A stretch of 61,984 bases of DNA, taken from the NCBI GenBank assembly GCA_017428245.1, contig JAFRRF010000037.1, forward strand, positions 1-61,984, read 5' to 3'. Of the stretch, positions 42,470-51,954 are shown in pieces; position 1 is the stretch's first letter; every line of letters starts with the position of its first letter. This DNA comes from Bacteroidales bacterium. Lineage in GTDB: Bacteria; Bacteroidota; Bacteroidia; Bacteroidales; UBA932. A program made the translations under genes and the position numbers. The notes beneath the pieces are model-generated. The model had not been told where the DNA came from, ran no database searches, and saw only the letters and a list, made by a program, of their open reading frames with translations.

Positions 42470-43095
42470 CAGAAGAACTTCGCGATTTCGTCGAGTTCGC
42501 GGTGGACGGGTGTCCGCGGCTCTTCGGCCCGGTAGCCCAGCGAAATGACGGCGGTGATCATCTCATCGCCCGGGATGTGGAAATAGTCGCGGATCATATC
42601 GGCGTCGCGCATGCCCATGATCAGCGTATCGAATCCCATGGCACGGGCGACCAGCACGAGGTAGGCATTGCTCAGGCCGTTGTCGTAGGCACCCCAGAAA
42701 TCGCCCAGATCGTTGGTCTGCTGGCCGCGGAAGAACCCGGACTTGCCTTTTTCGAAGGTCGAGACGATGAGCACGGGCGCATTCTTGATCCGCTCCTTGT
42801 TGCCGCCGACCATATCCTGCACGGCCGCGACGGCTTCGGGGCTGATGGCTACATAATATTTGCTGGGCTGCTGGTTCGCCCACGAGGGAGCTTCCTGCGT
42901 CCGGGTCAGGAGCGTGCGGACTTCCGCTTCGGAAATCTTCTTCGTCGCATCGTAACTGCGGATGCTCCGGCGTGAGGTAAGCACATCGTTGAATGAAGGA
43001 AGTTTGGCCCCTTCGCCGGTACATCCGGCAACGGATATCAAGCTGAGCAGCATCGTCGCTGCTATGACAATTGTTCTGATTTTCATTGTATACAC
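42469..43095 (-). CDS. Nitroreductase family lipoprotein
   Basis: A 208-residue FMN-dependent nitroreductase fold with an N-terminal lipoprotein signal (IRTIVIAATMLLSLISVAGC, Cys25 from the first ATG). Family motifs: SRRSIRSYDATKKIS, the APSWANQQPSKYYV flavin-binding stretch, and the C-terminal SLGYRAEEP. Most relatives are cytoplasmic, so membrane anchoring outside the cytoplasm is notable; flavin loading and electron supply there are unclear. The start may be either ATG at 43095 or three codons later. Confidence 0.87.
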   Translation of the reverse strand: MYTMKIRTIVIAATMLLSLISVAGCTGEGAKLPSFNDVLTSRRSIRSYDATKKISEAEVRTLLTRTQEAPSWANQQPSKYYVAISPEAVAAVQDMVGGNKERIKNAPVLIVSTFEKGKSGFFRGQQTNDLGDFWGAYDNGLSNAYLVLVARAMGFDTLIMGMRDADMIRDYFHIPGDEMITAVISLGYRAEEPRTPVHRELDEIAKFF

Positions 43096-43120
43096 GTATT
43101 TTTCACAAAGATAGGATTTT

Positions 43121-44269
<1,149 letters not shown>

Positions 44270-44270
44270 T

Positions 44271-44278
44271 CAAATTTA
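44271..44278 (-). promoter_or_regulatory. Promoter -7 box of the CE1 esterase gene
   Basis: TAAATTTG on the minus strand, ending 16 bases before the ATG at 44254. The divergent UbiD gene starts at 44334 with only a degenerate box (TAAATTGC at 44301-44308). Confidence 0.5.
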
Positions 44279-44333
44279 CGCATTTTCCGGAATTTTTCCC
44301 TAAATTGCATTTTTCTGAGAAAATATTGGGAAG

Positions 44334-45938
44334 ATGTTCAACAGTCTGAAAGATTATACGAAGTTCCTGGAAGAGCGCGGCGAACTCCGGCGGATCCGGG
44401 AGTTCGTGGATCCGGTGCTCGAAATCGCCTGCGCTACCGATATCGAATCGAAGAAACCCGGCGGCGGCAAGGCCCTGTTGTTTGAGAATACCGGCACGGC
44501 TTTTCCCGTGCTGACCAATATGATGGGCTCTGAGGCGCGCATCCGCTATGCACTGGGCGTGGAGAACCTCGATGACATCGGCGCGAAAATCGACGAACTG
44601 GCCGGCAGTGTGCTAGGCTCCGGTCCCGGCTTTCTTGACAAGCTCAAGCTTCTGCCGAAACTCAACCGGGCAGCCTCGTGGATTCCCCGCGAGCACAAGG
44701 GCCATGCTCCCTGCCAGGATGTGGTGCAATATACCGCGCAGCTGAGCCAGCTTCCCATCCTCAAATGCTGGCCGCAGGACGGCGGACGCTTCATAACCCT
44801 CCCGCTTGTGAACACGGTCAGCCCGGTGACCGGCGTGCGTAACGTGGGCATGTACCGCATGCAGGTACTCGACGATGCCACGACCGGCATGCACTGGCAT
44901 ATGCACAAGACCGGCGCAAAACACCTGTCCGAATGTACGCACCGCCTGCCCGTGGCCGTCTGCCTGGGGGGCGATCCCGTCTATTCCTATGCCGCCACGG
45001 CACCGCTGCCGGAAGGTATCGACGAATACCTGCTGGCCGGCTTCCTGCGCGGCAAGCCTGTGGAGTTGGTGAAATGTTTCACGCAGGACCTGATGGTGCC
45101 CGCCGACTGCGACTTCGTGATTGAAGGTTATGTCCAGAAGAGCGAAGAGAAGTTTCTCGAAGGGCCGTTCGGCGACCATACGGGTTTCTACTCGCTGGAA
45201 GACCTGTATCCGAAATTCCACGTGACCTGCATCACGCACCGCTTCGACGCCGTCTATCCGGCCACGGTGGTGGGCATCCCCCCGATGGAAGACAAATACA
45301 TTCAGGAAGCTACCGAGAAGATCTTCCTGTCGCCCATCCGGCTGGCCATCGCACCGGAGATCGAGGACCTCTATCTTCCCGAAGAAGGCGTGGGCCACAA
45401 CTTTGCCATCGTCAAGATCCGCAAGCAATACGAAGGTCAAGCCTTCAAGGTGGCAAATGCGCTGTGGGGCGCGGGCCAGATGATGTTCAACAAGTTCCTC
45501 CTCGTTACGGACGAAGACATCGATATCCGCAACCGGGATGCCGTGTTCGGGACGATCTGCCGCAACGTGGACGTGCAGCGCGACCTGCTCTTCAGCCGCG
45601 GGCCGCTCGACGTGCTCGACCACACGTCTTCCGAGACGGGATTCGGCGGAAAACTCTGCATCGACGCTACCCGGAAGGAAAAAGTTTTCCCCGAACGACG
45701 GCTGGAACAGGTGGTCCAGGTGCTTTACGACGAGGCCGAGAAACATGCGTCGGGCTACCGGAAGCTATGGCTGCTGGGGGCGAACTGCGATCCGCTCCGC
45801 GACGGCCGTGTCCGCGACCATCTGATCCTGGATGCCACTTCGAAGAGAGGTGCTCCGGGCTTCAGGCGCCGTTGGCCCGACATCGTGTCACACGATCCGG
45901 AAATGATCGAACGGATGAAAGAACTTCTGAAAGACTGA
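44334..45938 (+). CDS. UbiD family decarboxylase, probable menaquinone-pathway enzyme
   Basis: A 534-residue UbiD-superfamily protein, the length of family members in menaquinone or ubiquinone biosynthesis. Typical segments: ALLFENTGTAFPVLTNMMGSEARIRYALG near the N-terminus, GMYRMQVLDDATTGMHWHMHKTGAKH (prenylated-FMN and metal site), and EGPFGDHTGFYSLEDLYP with the catalytic acidic residues. It should need prenylated FMN made by a UbiX protein, which is not in the window. The stop overlaps the next start as TGATG. Confidence 0.9.
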   Translation: MFNSLKDYTKFLEERGELRRIREFVDPVLEIACATDIESKKPGGGKALLFENTGTAFPVLTNMMGSEARIRYALGVENLDDIGAKIDELAGSVLGSGPGFLDKLKLLPKLNRAASWIPREHKGHAPCQDVVQYTAQLSQLPILKCWPQDGGRFITLPLVNTVSPVTGVRNVGMYRMQVLDDATTGMHWHMHKTGAKHLSECTHRLPVAVCLGGDPVYSYAATAPLPEGIDEYLLAGFLRGKPVELVKCFTQDLMVPADCDFVIEGYVQKSEEKFLEGPFGDHTGFYSLEDLYPKFHVTCITHRFDAVYPATVVGIPPMEDKYIQEATEKIFLSPIRLAIAPEIEDLYLPEEGVGHNFAIVKIRKQYEGQAFKVANALWGAGQMMFNKFLLVTDEDIDIRNRDAVFGTICRNVDVQRDLLFSRGPLDVLDHTSSETGFGGKLCIDATRKEKVFPERRLEQVVQVLYDEAEKHASGYRKLWLLGANCDPLRDGRVRDHLILDATSKRGAPGFRRRWPDIVSHDPEMIERMKELLKD

Positions 45939-46507
45939 TGAATATGAAAGCGGTCGCCGTTTACCTGGGTTCTGCACCCGCTTGCAAAGATATCTATAAA
46001 GGACTGGCCTACGAATTGGGCTGCCGCATCGCGCGCACCGGCCTGACACTGGTCTATGGCGGGGCAGCCGTCGGAACGATGGGCGCACTGGCCGACGGGG
46101 CGGCTGCGGAAGGCGGCCGTGTCGTAGGGGTTTTCCCCCGCGGCTTCCTCGGTACGAAGGAAGTCCGCGAAAGCGGCCTCGAAGTCGTTCAGCCCGGCCT
46201 CTCGGAGTTCATCGAGACGGCTGATTTTGCCGAACGCAAACAGGTGATGGAAGACCTGAGCGACGGCTGCATCGTCCTGCCCGGCAGCTTTGGGACCCTG
46301 GACGAGCTCTTTACCTACGCCTGCAACCGCGCCATCGACAAGCATATGAAGCCCATTCTCATCTTCAACTTCGAGGGCTATTACGATCCGCTGAAGCAGC
46401 TCCTGGCCAATATGCAGGAAGCCGGCTTTATGAAATCCTTCATGGCCAGCGCCATTACCTTCTGCGACACAATCGAGGAAATCGTCGAAGCCATCCGCCG
46501 GATATAG
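45938..46507 (+). CDS. LOG family protein (TIGR00730), putative nucleoside-5'-monophosphate phosphoribohydrolase
   Basis: A 189-residue Rossmann-fold protein. Early AVYLGSAPACKDIY, GLTLVYGGAAVGTMGALADGA, and the LOG signature in the form LPGSFGTLDELF (PGGxGTxxE family, with Ser for the second Gly) are visible; RKQVMEDLSDGCIVLPG precedes it. Family members split base from nucleoside monophosphate, as in cytokinin activation, though the bacterial role is often unknown. The start overlaps the UbiD stop; an ATG two codons later is also possible. It converges with the rhomboid gene, one base between the stops. Confidence 0.9.
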   Translation: MNMKAVAVYLGSAPACKDIYKGLAYELGCRIARTGLTLVYGGAAVGTMGALADGAAAEGGRVVGVFPRGFLGTKEVRESGLEVVQPGLSEFIETADFAERKQVMEDLSDGCIVLPGSFGTLDELFTYACNRAIDKHMKPILIFNFEGYYDPLKQLLANMQEAGFMKSFMASAITFCDTIEEIVEAIRRI

Positions 46508-46508
46508 G

Positions 46509-47120
46509 CTATCCGTGCAGCTGGTTCAGAAAGTGTGTGAAAATGTCGGGGCGGAGGAGGAGCGGGAACAACAGGCCGTAGACGGCGCCCCAGAAGTGGG
46601 CTGAGTGGCCGATGTTGTCGACGTTCTTCCGCGCCATGATGATGCAATAGACCAAATACAGCGGCGCAAAGATGTAGGCCGGAACCGGGATGGGAATCAG
46701 GTAGATGTAGATACCCATCCGGGGCTCGAACAGGATGGCGGCGAAGAGGATGGCCGACACGGCACCCGATGCGCCCACGGCGCTGTAGGAAGGATTGTCC
46801 CGGAATTTGATGAGATCGCCGATCGTCGAAACGATCAGCGCCGTCACGTAAAACACCACGTACAGAACCGGCCCCTTGTCCCCGAAGGCAGCGCCGAAAT
46901 ACTGCTCCACGATCCGCCCGAAGCAGTAGAGCGTAATCATATTGAACAGCAGGTGGCCCCATCCGCCGTGAACCAGTCCGTACGTCAGCATCTGGTGCCA
47001 CTGGCGGCGGTGCCAGACACCATAGGCGCTGAACTTCAGCGTCTCGAACAGCCCCGCCTGCGAGAAACAGATTACGCTGACGGCGGCTGTGACGATAATG
47101 ATGATGATCGTTATCATCAC
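46509..47120 (-). CDS. Rhomboid family intramembrane serine protease
   Basis: A 203-residue membrane protein with about six transmembrane helices. The catalytic serine is in GASGA (Ser118) and the histidine in GHSAHFWG (His175); HGGWGHLLFNMITLYCFG carries the conserved His and Asn (His56, Asn60) of helix 2. It cleaves membrane-spanning substrates within the bilayer. It overlaps the dehydrogenase gene by four bases at its start and is the last gene of a six-gene minus-strand run. Confidence 0.92.
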   Translation of the reverse strand: MMITIIIIIVTAAVSVICFSQAGLFETLKFSAYGVWHRRQWHQMLTYGLVHGGWGHLLFNMITLYCFGRIVEQYFGAAFGDKGPVLYVVFYVTALIVSTIGDLIKFRDNPSYSAVGASGAVSAILFAAILFEPRMGIYIYLIPIPVPAYIFAPLYLVYCIIMARKNVDNIGHSAHFWGAVYGLLFPLLLRPDIFTHFLNQLHG

Positions 47121-49954
47121 GCGTTCTTCCGGATCTCGACGCCGGCGGCTTTCGCAACAAGATAGACGATCGACTTGAAGACGATGCCGCTGTTGCGGGA
47201 AAGGCCGATTTCGCAGGTGCGGCTTGCGGCGAAACCTTCGTCGCAGCCGTCGACCTGGCGCTTGAGGTCACGCAGGCCGTGTTCGTTGAGTTCGGGGAAG
47301 AAAAAGCCGCGGTCGCCGGCGAAGCCGTCACAGTTGGAATCGACAACCACGACTTCACGCGCACAGCGCTCCGCGACACGTTTCAGGCACGGATCGACGC
47401 CCATCTTCTTGGCCGAACAGACCGCGAACAAAGCCACTTTCTCGTCCACGGGCTTGAGAGTCAAGTGTTCCAGGACGAATTTCTCGATGAACTCCGTGGG
47501 TTCGTACAGCGGCAGTTCGTCGCCGAAGTTTGACTTCATGGTATAGAGGCACGGGCTCATGTCGCAGAGGATCGGAATCCGGCCGCCGTCGGAGGCCTTC
47601 AACAGTGCCGCTTTCAAGTCGTCGGAAGCCTTCCGGCCAGCCTCCACGTAACCCTTGCTCGAGAAGAGCATTCCGCAGCAGAGCGCATCCATCTTTTCCG
47701 GATAGATGATTTGGAAACCGGCTGCTTCCAGCAGTGCCGCCGTCACCTGCGTGACTTCCTTTTCCTGGCTGTAGGCTTTCGTGGTGCCCATGCTCCGCGT
47801 GATGCACGACGGGAAATAAACCACCTTCCGCTCGCGTTCCTGCACAACGGCGGGAACGCGAAGCCGGGAGGCTCCGGTCGGCATATATTCATTCCAAAGC
47901 GGCAGGGCGCCGCCCGTGAGCTTGCGCAGGCCGCGCGCCATCGCACCGAATAACCGTTTGCCGAACAGCAGTCGCAGCGTGTTCAGGCATTTGAGCCCGC
48001 CGCGCAGGCAGGCGGTGACGCCGTCCATATGGCCGGCCAGCCACACCGCCCGCTTCTCGCCGCGCGGCGAATGGCCCTCGTGGCGCAGTTCCTTGATGAG
48101 TTTGCCGGCATCGGCCCCGACGGGGCAGTGCAGGTTGCAGAGCGAGTCGGTGGCGCAGGTCTGGTCGCCGGCGTATTTGTAGAGCTTCTGCATTTCGGCA
48201 GCCCGGTGCGGCTCTTCGCCGGAGGCGCGCAGGCGCTCGATCTCGCGGAATGCCGCCACGCGCTGGCGCGGCGACAACGTGAGCCCTTCGGCCACGCAAT
48301 AGCCCTCGCAGAAGCCACATTCCATACATTTGTCCACAATCTGGCGCGTGGAAGGAATCGGCTTCAGGTTCGAGATGTGCGCCATCGGATCGGTGTTCAG
48401 GATGACGCCCGGGTTGAGGATGCCCTTTGGGTCGAACAGAGCCTTCACCCGCTGCATCAGTCCGTAGGCCTGTCTGCCCCATTCATACTCCACGAACGGA
48501 GCCATGTTGCGGCCCGTTCCGTGCTCAGCTTTGAGCGAACCGTCGTAGCGGTCGACGACCAGCCGGACGATGTCGTCCATAAACTTCTTGTATTTCTCCA
48601 CTTCGGCGGCCGTCGAGAAGTCCTGGTTGAACATGAAGTGGAGGTTGCCCGCCAGGGCGTGCCCGAAAATCACGGCGTCGGCGTAGCCGTCGGCCGCAAA
48701 GACTTCGCGCAGCCGGACGGTGGCTTCGGCCAGATGCTCGATCGGGAAGCAGATGTCCTCGATAATGGCCGTTGTGCCGCTTCGGCGCAGACCTGCGACC
48801 GTAGGCAGCATCTCCTTGCGGAGCTTCCACATCGTGGCCTGTTCCCGCGCGTCGGTCGTGAAGGCGAAAGGGAGTTCCGTGGGGACGGAAGCGATGCCTT
48901 CCGTGATGGTTTTGACGCGGGTGTCCAGTTCCTCCGCTGAGGCGGCGCGCGTCTCGGCCAGGATCACGCAACTTTCCGGGCCGATGGTTTTCAGGAATTC
49001 GGGAATGCCGGGCGTCTGGTCGACGCTGCGCACGCCGGTGCGGTCGATCAGTTCGACGGCCGAAACGAGCCCCTGTTTCTTGAGGATCTGCACGGCTTCG
49101 CAGGCCAGGGCGATGTTCGTATAGGTAATCATCGCCAACGCCTTGTACTTGTGGTCGACCACCGTATTGTAGGTGATGTCGGAGATGAAGGCCAGCGTAC
49201 CTTCCGAACCGATGACCAGATGTTTGACAATGTCGATCGGGTCGCTGAAATCGACGAAAGCGTTGAGCGAGTAACCCGTCGTATTCTTGATCTTGTATTT
49301 GCGCCGGATACGTTCTGAAAGTTCAGAATCGGCTGCGATTTCAGCCGCAATGCCTGCAATGCCGGAGATGAACTCCGCGTGCGAATGGCGGAACGTCTCA
49401 CAGGAGGCGGGATCACCCGTGTCGAGCACAGTGCCGTCGGGCAGGATGATGCGGATGTCCGCCATCGTCTTGTAGGAGTTCTCGGAAGTTCCGCAGCACA
49501 TACCGCTGGCGTTGTTGGCAGCGATGCCGCCGATCATCGCGGAGTCAATGGAAGCCGGGTCCGGTCCTATCTTACGGCCGTATTTCACCAGATAGGTATT
49601 GGCCCGCCCGCCCCGGATACCCGGCTGCAGCCGGATTTTCCGGCCCTCATCGAGCACTTTCCAGTGCTGCCAGCCGTGCGAGACGATTACCAGGACCGAA
49701 TCGCTGATGGCCTGTCCCGAAAGCGAAGTGCCTGCCGCACGGAAAGTTACCGGGATGTTCAGCCGGTCGGCCTGCTGCAGGATGGCGGCGATTTCCTGTT
49801 CGTCCCGGGCACGGATCACGAGTTTGGGAATCAGCCGGTAGAAGGATGCGTCCGTACCGTAGGCCAGGGTGCTGAGTGCATCGTGAAACATGCGCTCCTT
49901 GGGGATAACCGCCAGGAGCGCCTCGTAAAACTGTTTATAGGCTCCGCTTATCAT
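47117..49954 (-). CDS. FAD-linked oxidase/Fe-S fusion protein, D-lactate or glycolate dehydrogenase type
   Basis: A 945-residue fusion. The N-terminal FAD-binding PCMH domain (about 35-260: PVTFRAAGTSLSGQAISD, GGIAANNASGM) and FAD-linked oxidase C-terminal domain (about 265-525: EHGTGRNMAPFVE, FDPKGILNPG) are followed by an Fe-S region near 540-615 (CMECGFCEGYC and CATDSLCNLHCP) and a CCG-type cysteine-rich domain (YFPSCITRSMG, LCCGMLFSSKG). Relatives oxidise D-lactate, glycolate or D-2-hydroxy acids and pass electrons to the quinone pool. It overlaps both neighbours by four bases. Confidence 0.92.
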   Translation of the reverse strand: MISGAYKQFYEALLAVIPKERMFHDALSTLAYGTDASFYRLIPKLVIRARDEQEIAAILQQADRLNIPVTFRAAGTSLSGQAISDSVLVIVSHGWQHWKVLDEGRKIRLQPGIRGGRANTYLVKYGRKIGPDPASIDSAMIGGIAANNASGMCCGTSENSYKTMADIRIILPDGTVLDTGDPASCETFRHSHAEFISGIAGIAAEIAADSELSERIRRKYKIKNTTGYSLNAFVDFSDPIDIVKHLVIGSEGTLAFISDITYNTVVDHKYKALAMITYTNIALACEAVQILKKQGLVSAVELIDRTGVRSVDQTPGIPEFLKTIGPESCVILAETRAASAEELDTRVKTITEGIASVPTELPFAFTTDAREQATMWKLRKEMLPTVAGLRRSGTTAIIEDICFPIEHLAEATVRLREVFAADGYADAVIFGHALAGNLHFMFNQDFSTAAEVEKYKKFMDDIVRLVVDRYDGSLKAEHGTGRNMAPFVEYEWGRQAYGLMQRVKALFDPKGILNPGVILNTDPMAHISNLKPIPSTRQIVDKCMECGFCEGYCVAEGLTLSPRQRVAAFREIERLRASGEEPHRAAEMQKLYKYAGDQTCATDSLCNLHCPVGADAGKLIKELRHEGHSPRGEKRAVWLAGHMDGVTACLRGGLKCLNTLRLLFGKRLFGAMARGLRKLTGGALPLWNEYMPTGASRLRVPAVVQERERKVVYFPSCITRSMGTTKAYSQEKEVTQVTAALLEAAGFQIIYPEKMDALCCGMLFSSKGYVEAGRKASDDLKAALLKASDGGRIPILCDMSPCLYTMKSNFGDELPLYEPTEFIEKFVLEHLTLKPVDEKVALFAVCSAKKMGVDPCLKRVAERCAREVVVVDSNCDGFAGDRGFFFPELNEHGLRDLKRQVDGCDEGFAASRTCEIGLSRNSGIVFKSIVYLVAKAAGVEIRKNA

Positions 49955-51459
49955 AACCAGGGAATCATTTCTTTCAGTTCAGTGGCCCGGATATCTTTCG
50001 CGATGATGATCCCTTCCGCATCCAGCAGGTAAAGGTGCGGGACGAATTCCAGGTCATAGAGATTGCGCATGTTGCTTTCGTCGTTGAAATCCTGCAGGCA
50101 GACCCAGCGGCAGGGAACACTCCGGACAAACTTCCGCCAGGTATCCTGCTGGGTGCCGGCATAGACCAGTTTGACCTTGATTCCCGCCTCGCGGAGTTCG
50201 GACGCCAGCGATTTGAGCGCCTTGATCTCTTCCTGGCACTGACGGCAGTCGATCAGGTGGAAGAGGACGAGGGTATAATCCTGCTTGCCATCGAGCAGAT
50301 AGGCGAGACGGCCCCGTTTGGTGCGCAGTTTCAGGTCGGTCGCACGGGCGCCGGCAGGATTGAGCCGGGCCTTCGCCAGTGCAGGGACAATGCGGTCGAC
50401 ATATTCGTCCGACCAGAATCCGGGCTCGCCGACGATATAGTTTTCGGCCAGATAAAGTGCTCCCTGCTGCTTCGGGAACTCATCGCTGCTGCGCAGATAA
50501 TCAAACAGATGCGAGAACACCTCGACATAAAGCGGCGGGTTCTCGCGCGTCCGGTCGGCGAAGGCGTCGATCATTCCTTCGACACTGGTGATGTCCAGCG
50601 GCTTGAGCGCGCCGAAAACATTGTCGAACAACTGTCTGTATTGAAGGGCGTGTGCATTTTCGATGCCGAGCATCCGGGCAAGCGCACCGGAGTCGAGACC
50701 GCGTCCGATGATGATGTTCTGCCTGTCAAGCAAAAACAGCATAGGCGTAGAGAGCACGCCATATTTCTTGTGATAACCCGATGCGGCTTCCGGGTCCCAC
50801 AGGTGGACGACAGTCACATCGGAACTGTCGATGCCGGAAAAGACCTCTTTGACATAGGCTTCCCACGCCGCACGGTCGCTTTGTGTGTAGATGGCGAATA
50901 GAGTGATGGGTTCGCCGTGGTAGTTGCGGGCCAGATCGGCCAGCAGCGGAGCCTCTTTCCTGCAGGTGGAACACTCCGTGTCGTAGAAGAAGAGGATCTT
51001 GTAAGGGGCTGCGACGGACCGTACATCGACGGGGTTCCCTTCGGCGTCTTCCATCAACAGGGCAGGCGCATCGCATCCTACAAGTGAACTTCGGTTGAAT
51101 TCGGCATAAGTGTAGAGAATGGGGTAGAGATTTTCATTCTCCAGTTTGAGCCGGCCGTTGAGAAACCAGTTGTCTGCAATGTGGACGGCCACGGCCTCGT
51201 GTCCCATTACGGGCGAATCGGTGAAAAAGTCGAAGGCGATGCCGGCCACTTTCGACTGCAACTCCGGCTGCTGTGTCCCGATCGAATCGATCAGCCGGTC
51301 GACGTCACGGTTGATGGCGCCTACCGGCTGTTCGATCAGGGATTGAAGGTAAGCGGTAACGGAGGCATGGGTCCGGAGCGTGTCCTGTGCGTCTTGTGCG
51401 GCGGCGCCGGAAAGGCTGCCGGACAACAGCAGGATGGCCAGGAAATACCGTACGCGCAT
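49951..51459 (-). CDS. Exported protein with two thioredoxin-like domains (DUF5106/TlpA-like)
   Basis: A 502-residue protein with signal peptide (MRVRYFLAILLLSG, cleavage near Ala-Ala-Gln at 22). After an N-terminal helical region comes a thioredoxin-like domain with active site DTECSTCRKEAP (about 190) and a second one near the C-terminus with DCRQCQEEIK (about 420). Both resemble TlpA/ResA-like periplasmic thiol oxidoreductases. The frame runs open to 51753 but the start at 51459 gives the signal peptide and sits 2 bases after coaD. Confidence 0.82.
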   Translation of the reverse strand: MRVRYFLAILLLSGSLSGAAAQDAQDTLRTHASVTAYLQSLIEQPVGAINRDVDRLIDSIGTQQPELQSKVAGIAFDFFTDSPVMGHEAVAVHIADNWFLNGRLKLENENLYPILYTYAEFNRSSLVGCDAPALLMEDAEGNPVDVRSVAAPYKILFFYDTECSTCRKEAPLLADLARNYHGEPITLFAIYTQSDRAAWEAYVKEVFSGIDSSDVTVVHLWDPEAASGYHKKYGVLSTPMLFLLDRQNIIIGRGLDSGALARMLGIENAHALQYRQLFDNVFGALKPLDITSVEGMIDAFADRTRENPPLYVEVFSHLFDYLRSSDEFPKQQGALYLAENYIVGEPGFWSDEYVDRIVPALAKARLNPAGARATDLKLRTKRGRLAYLLDGKQDYTLVLFHLIDCRQCQEEIKALKSLASELREAGIKVKLVYAGTQQDTWRKFVRSVPCRWVCLQDFNDESNMRNLYDLEFVPHLYLLDAEGIIIAKDIRATELKEMIPWL

Positions 51460-51461
51460 CA

Positions 51462-51950
51462 CTATGCCTCCTCTTCCCGCAATTTCAGGAATTTGTCGAT
51501 GTCCACGTTCTGCGGCAGGAAGCATTTGGCGCTTCCGCCATTGTTGAGGACGTCGCGGACGACTGTCGACGAGATGAAAGAATACTCGTGACCGGCCGGA
51601 ATGAAGATGCTCATGATGTCGGGGGCCATCTTTCGGTTGGCCTGGGCGATGACGCTCTCCATTTCGAAGTCGGTGGTGGTGCGCAGGCCGCGGATGATGC
51701 AGCTTACGCCCATCTGTTTGCAGAATTCGACGGTCAGACCGCGGTAGGAACACACTTCCACGTTCTCCATTCCCGCCACCGCGTCCTTGATGATCCGGAC
51801 GCGGAGGTCGGGATGGAAGAATCCGCTTTTGGCGCTGTTATAGCCTACGGCGACGATTACTCTGTCGAACATCTTGAGCGCGGAGCGCAAGATGTCCATA
51901 TGGCCGAGGGTAAAGGGATCGAACGATCCCGGAAACAGGGCTGTTCTCAT
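51462..51950 (-). CDS. coaD: Pantetheine-phosphate adenylyltransferase
   Basis: A 162-residue enzyme of coenzyme A biosynthesis, joining ATP and 4'-phosphopantetheine to form dephospho-CoA in the cytoplasm. The nucleotidyl-transferase motif is FPGSFDPFTLGH, followed by RGLRTTTDFEMESVIAQANRK and the ISSTVVRD loop. Length and motifs are standard. It lies 4 bases after the TMEM43-fusion gene and 2 bases before the double-thioredoxin gene, so is probably co-transcribed with both. Confidence 0.96.
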   Translation of the reverse strand: MRTALFPGSFDPFTLGHMDILRSALKMFDRVIVAVGYNSAKSGFFHPDLRVRIIKDAVAGMENVEVCSYRGLTVEFCKQMGVSCIIRGLRTTTDFEMESVIAQANRKMAPDIMSIFIPAGHEYSFISSTVVRDVLNNGGSAKCFLPQNVDIDKFLKLREEEA

Positions 51951-51954
51951 TGCG

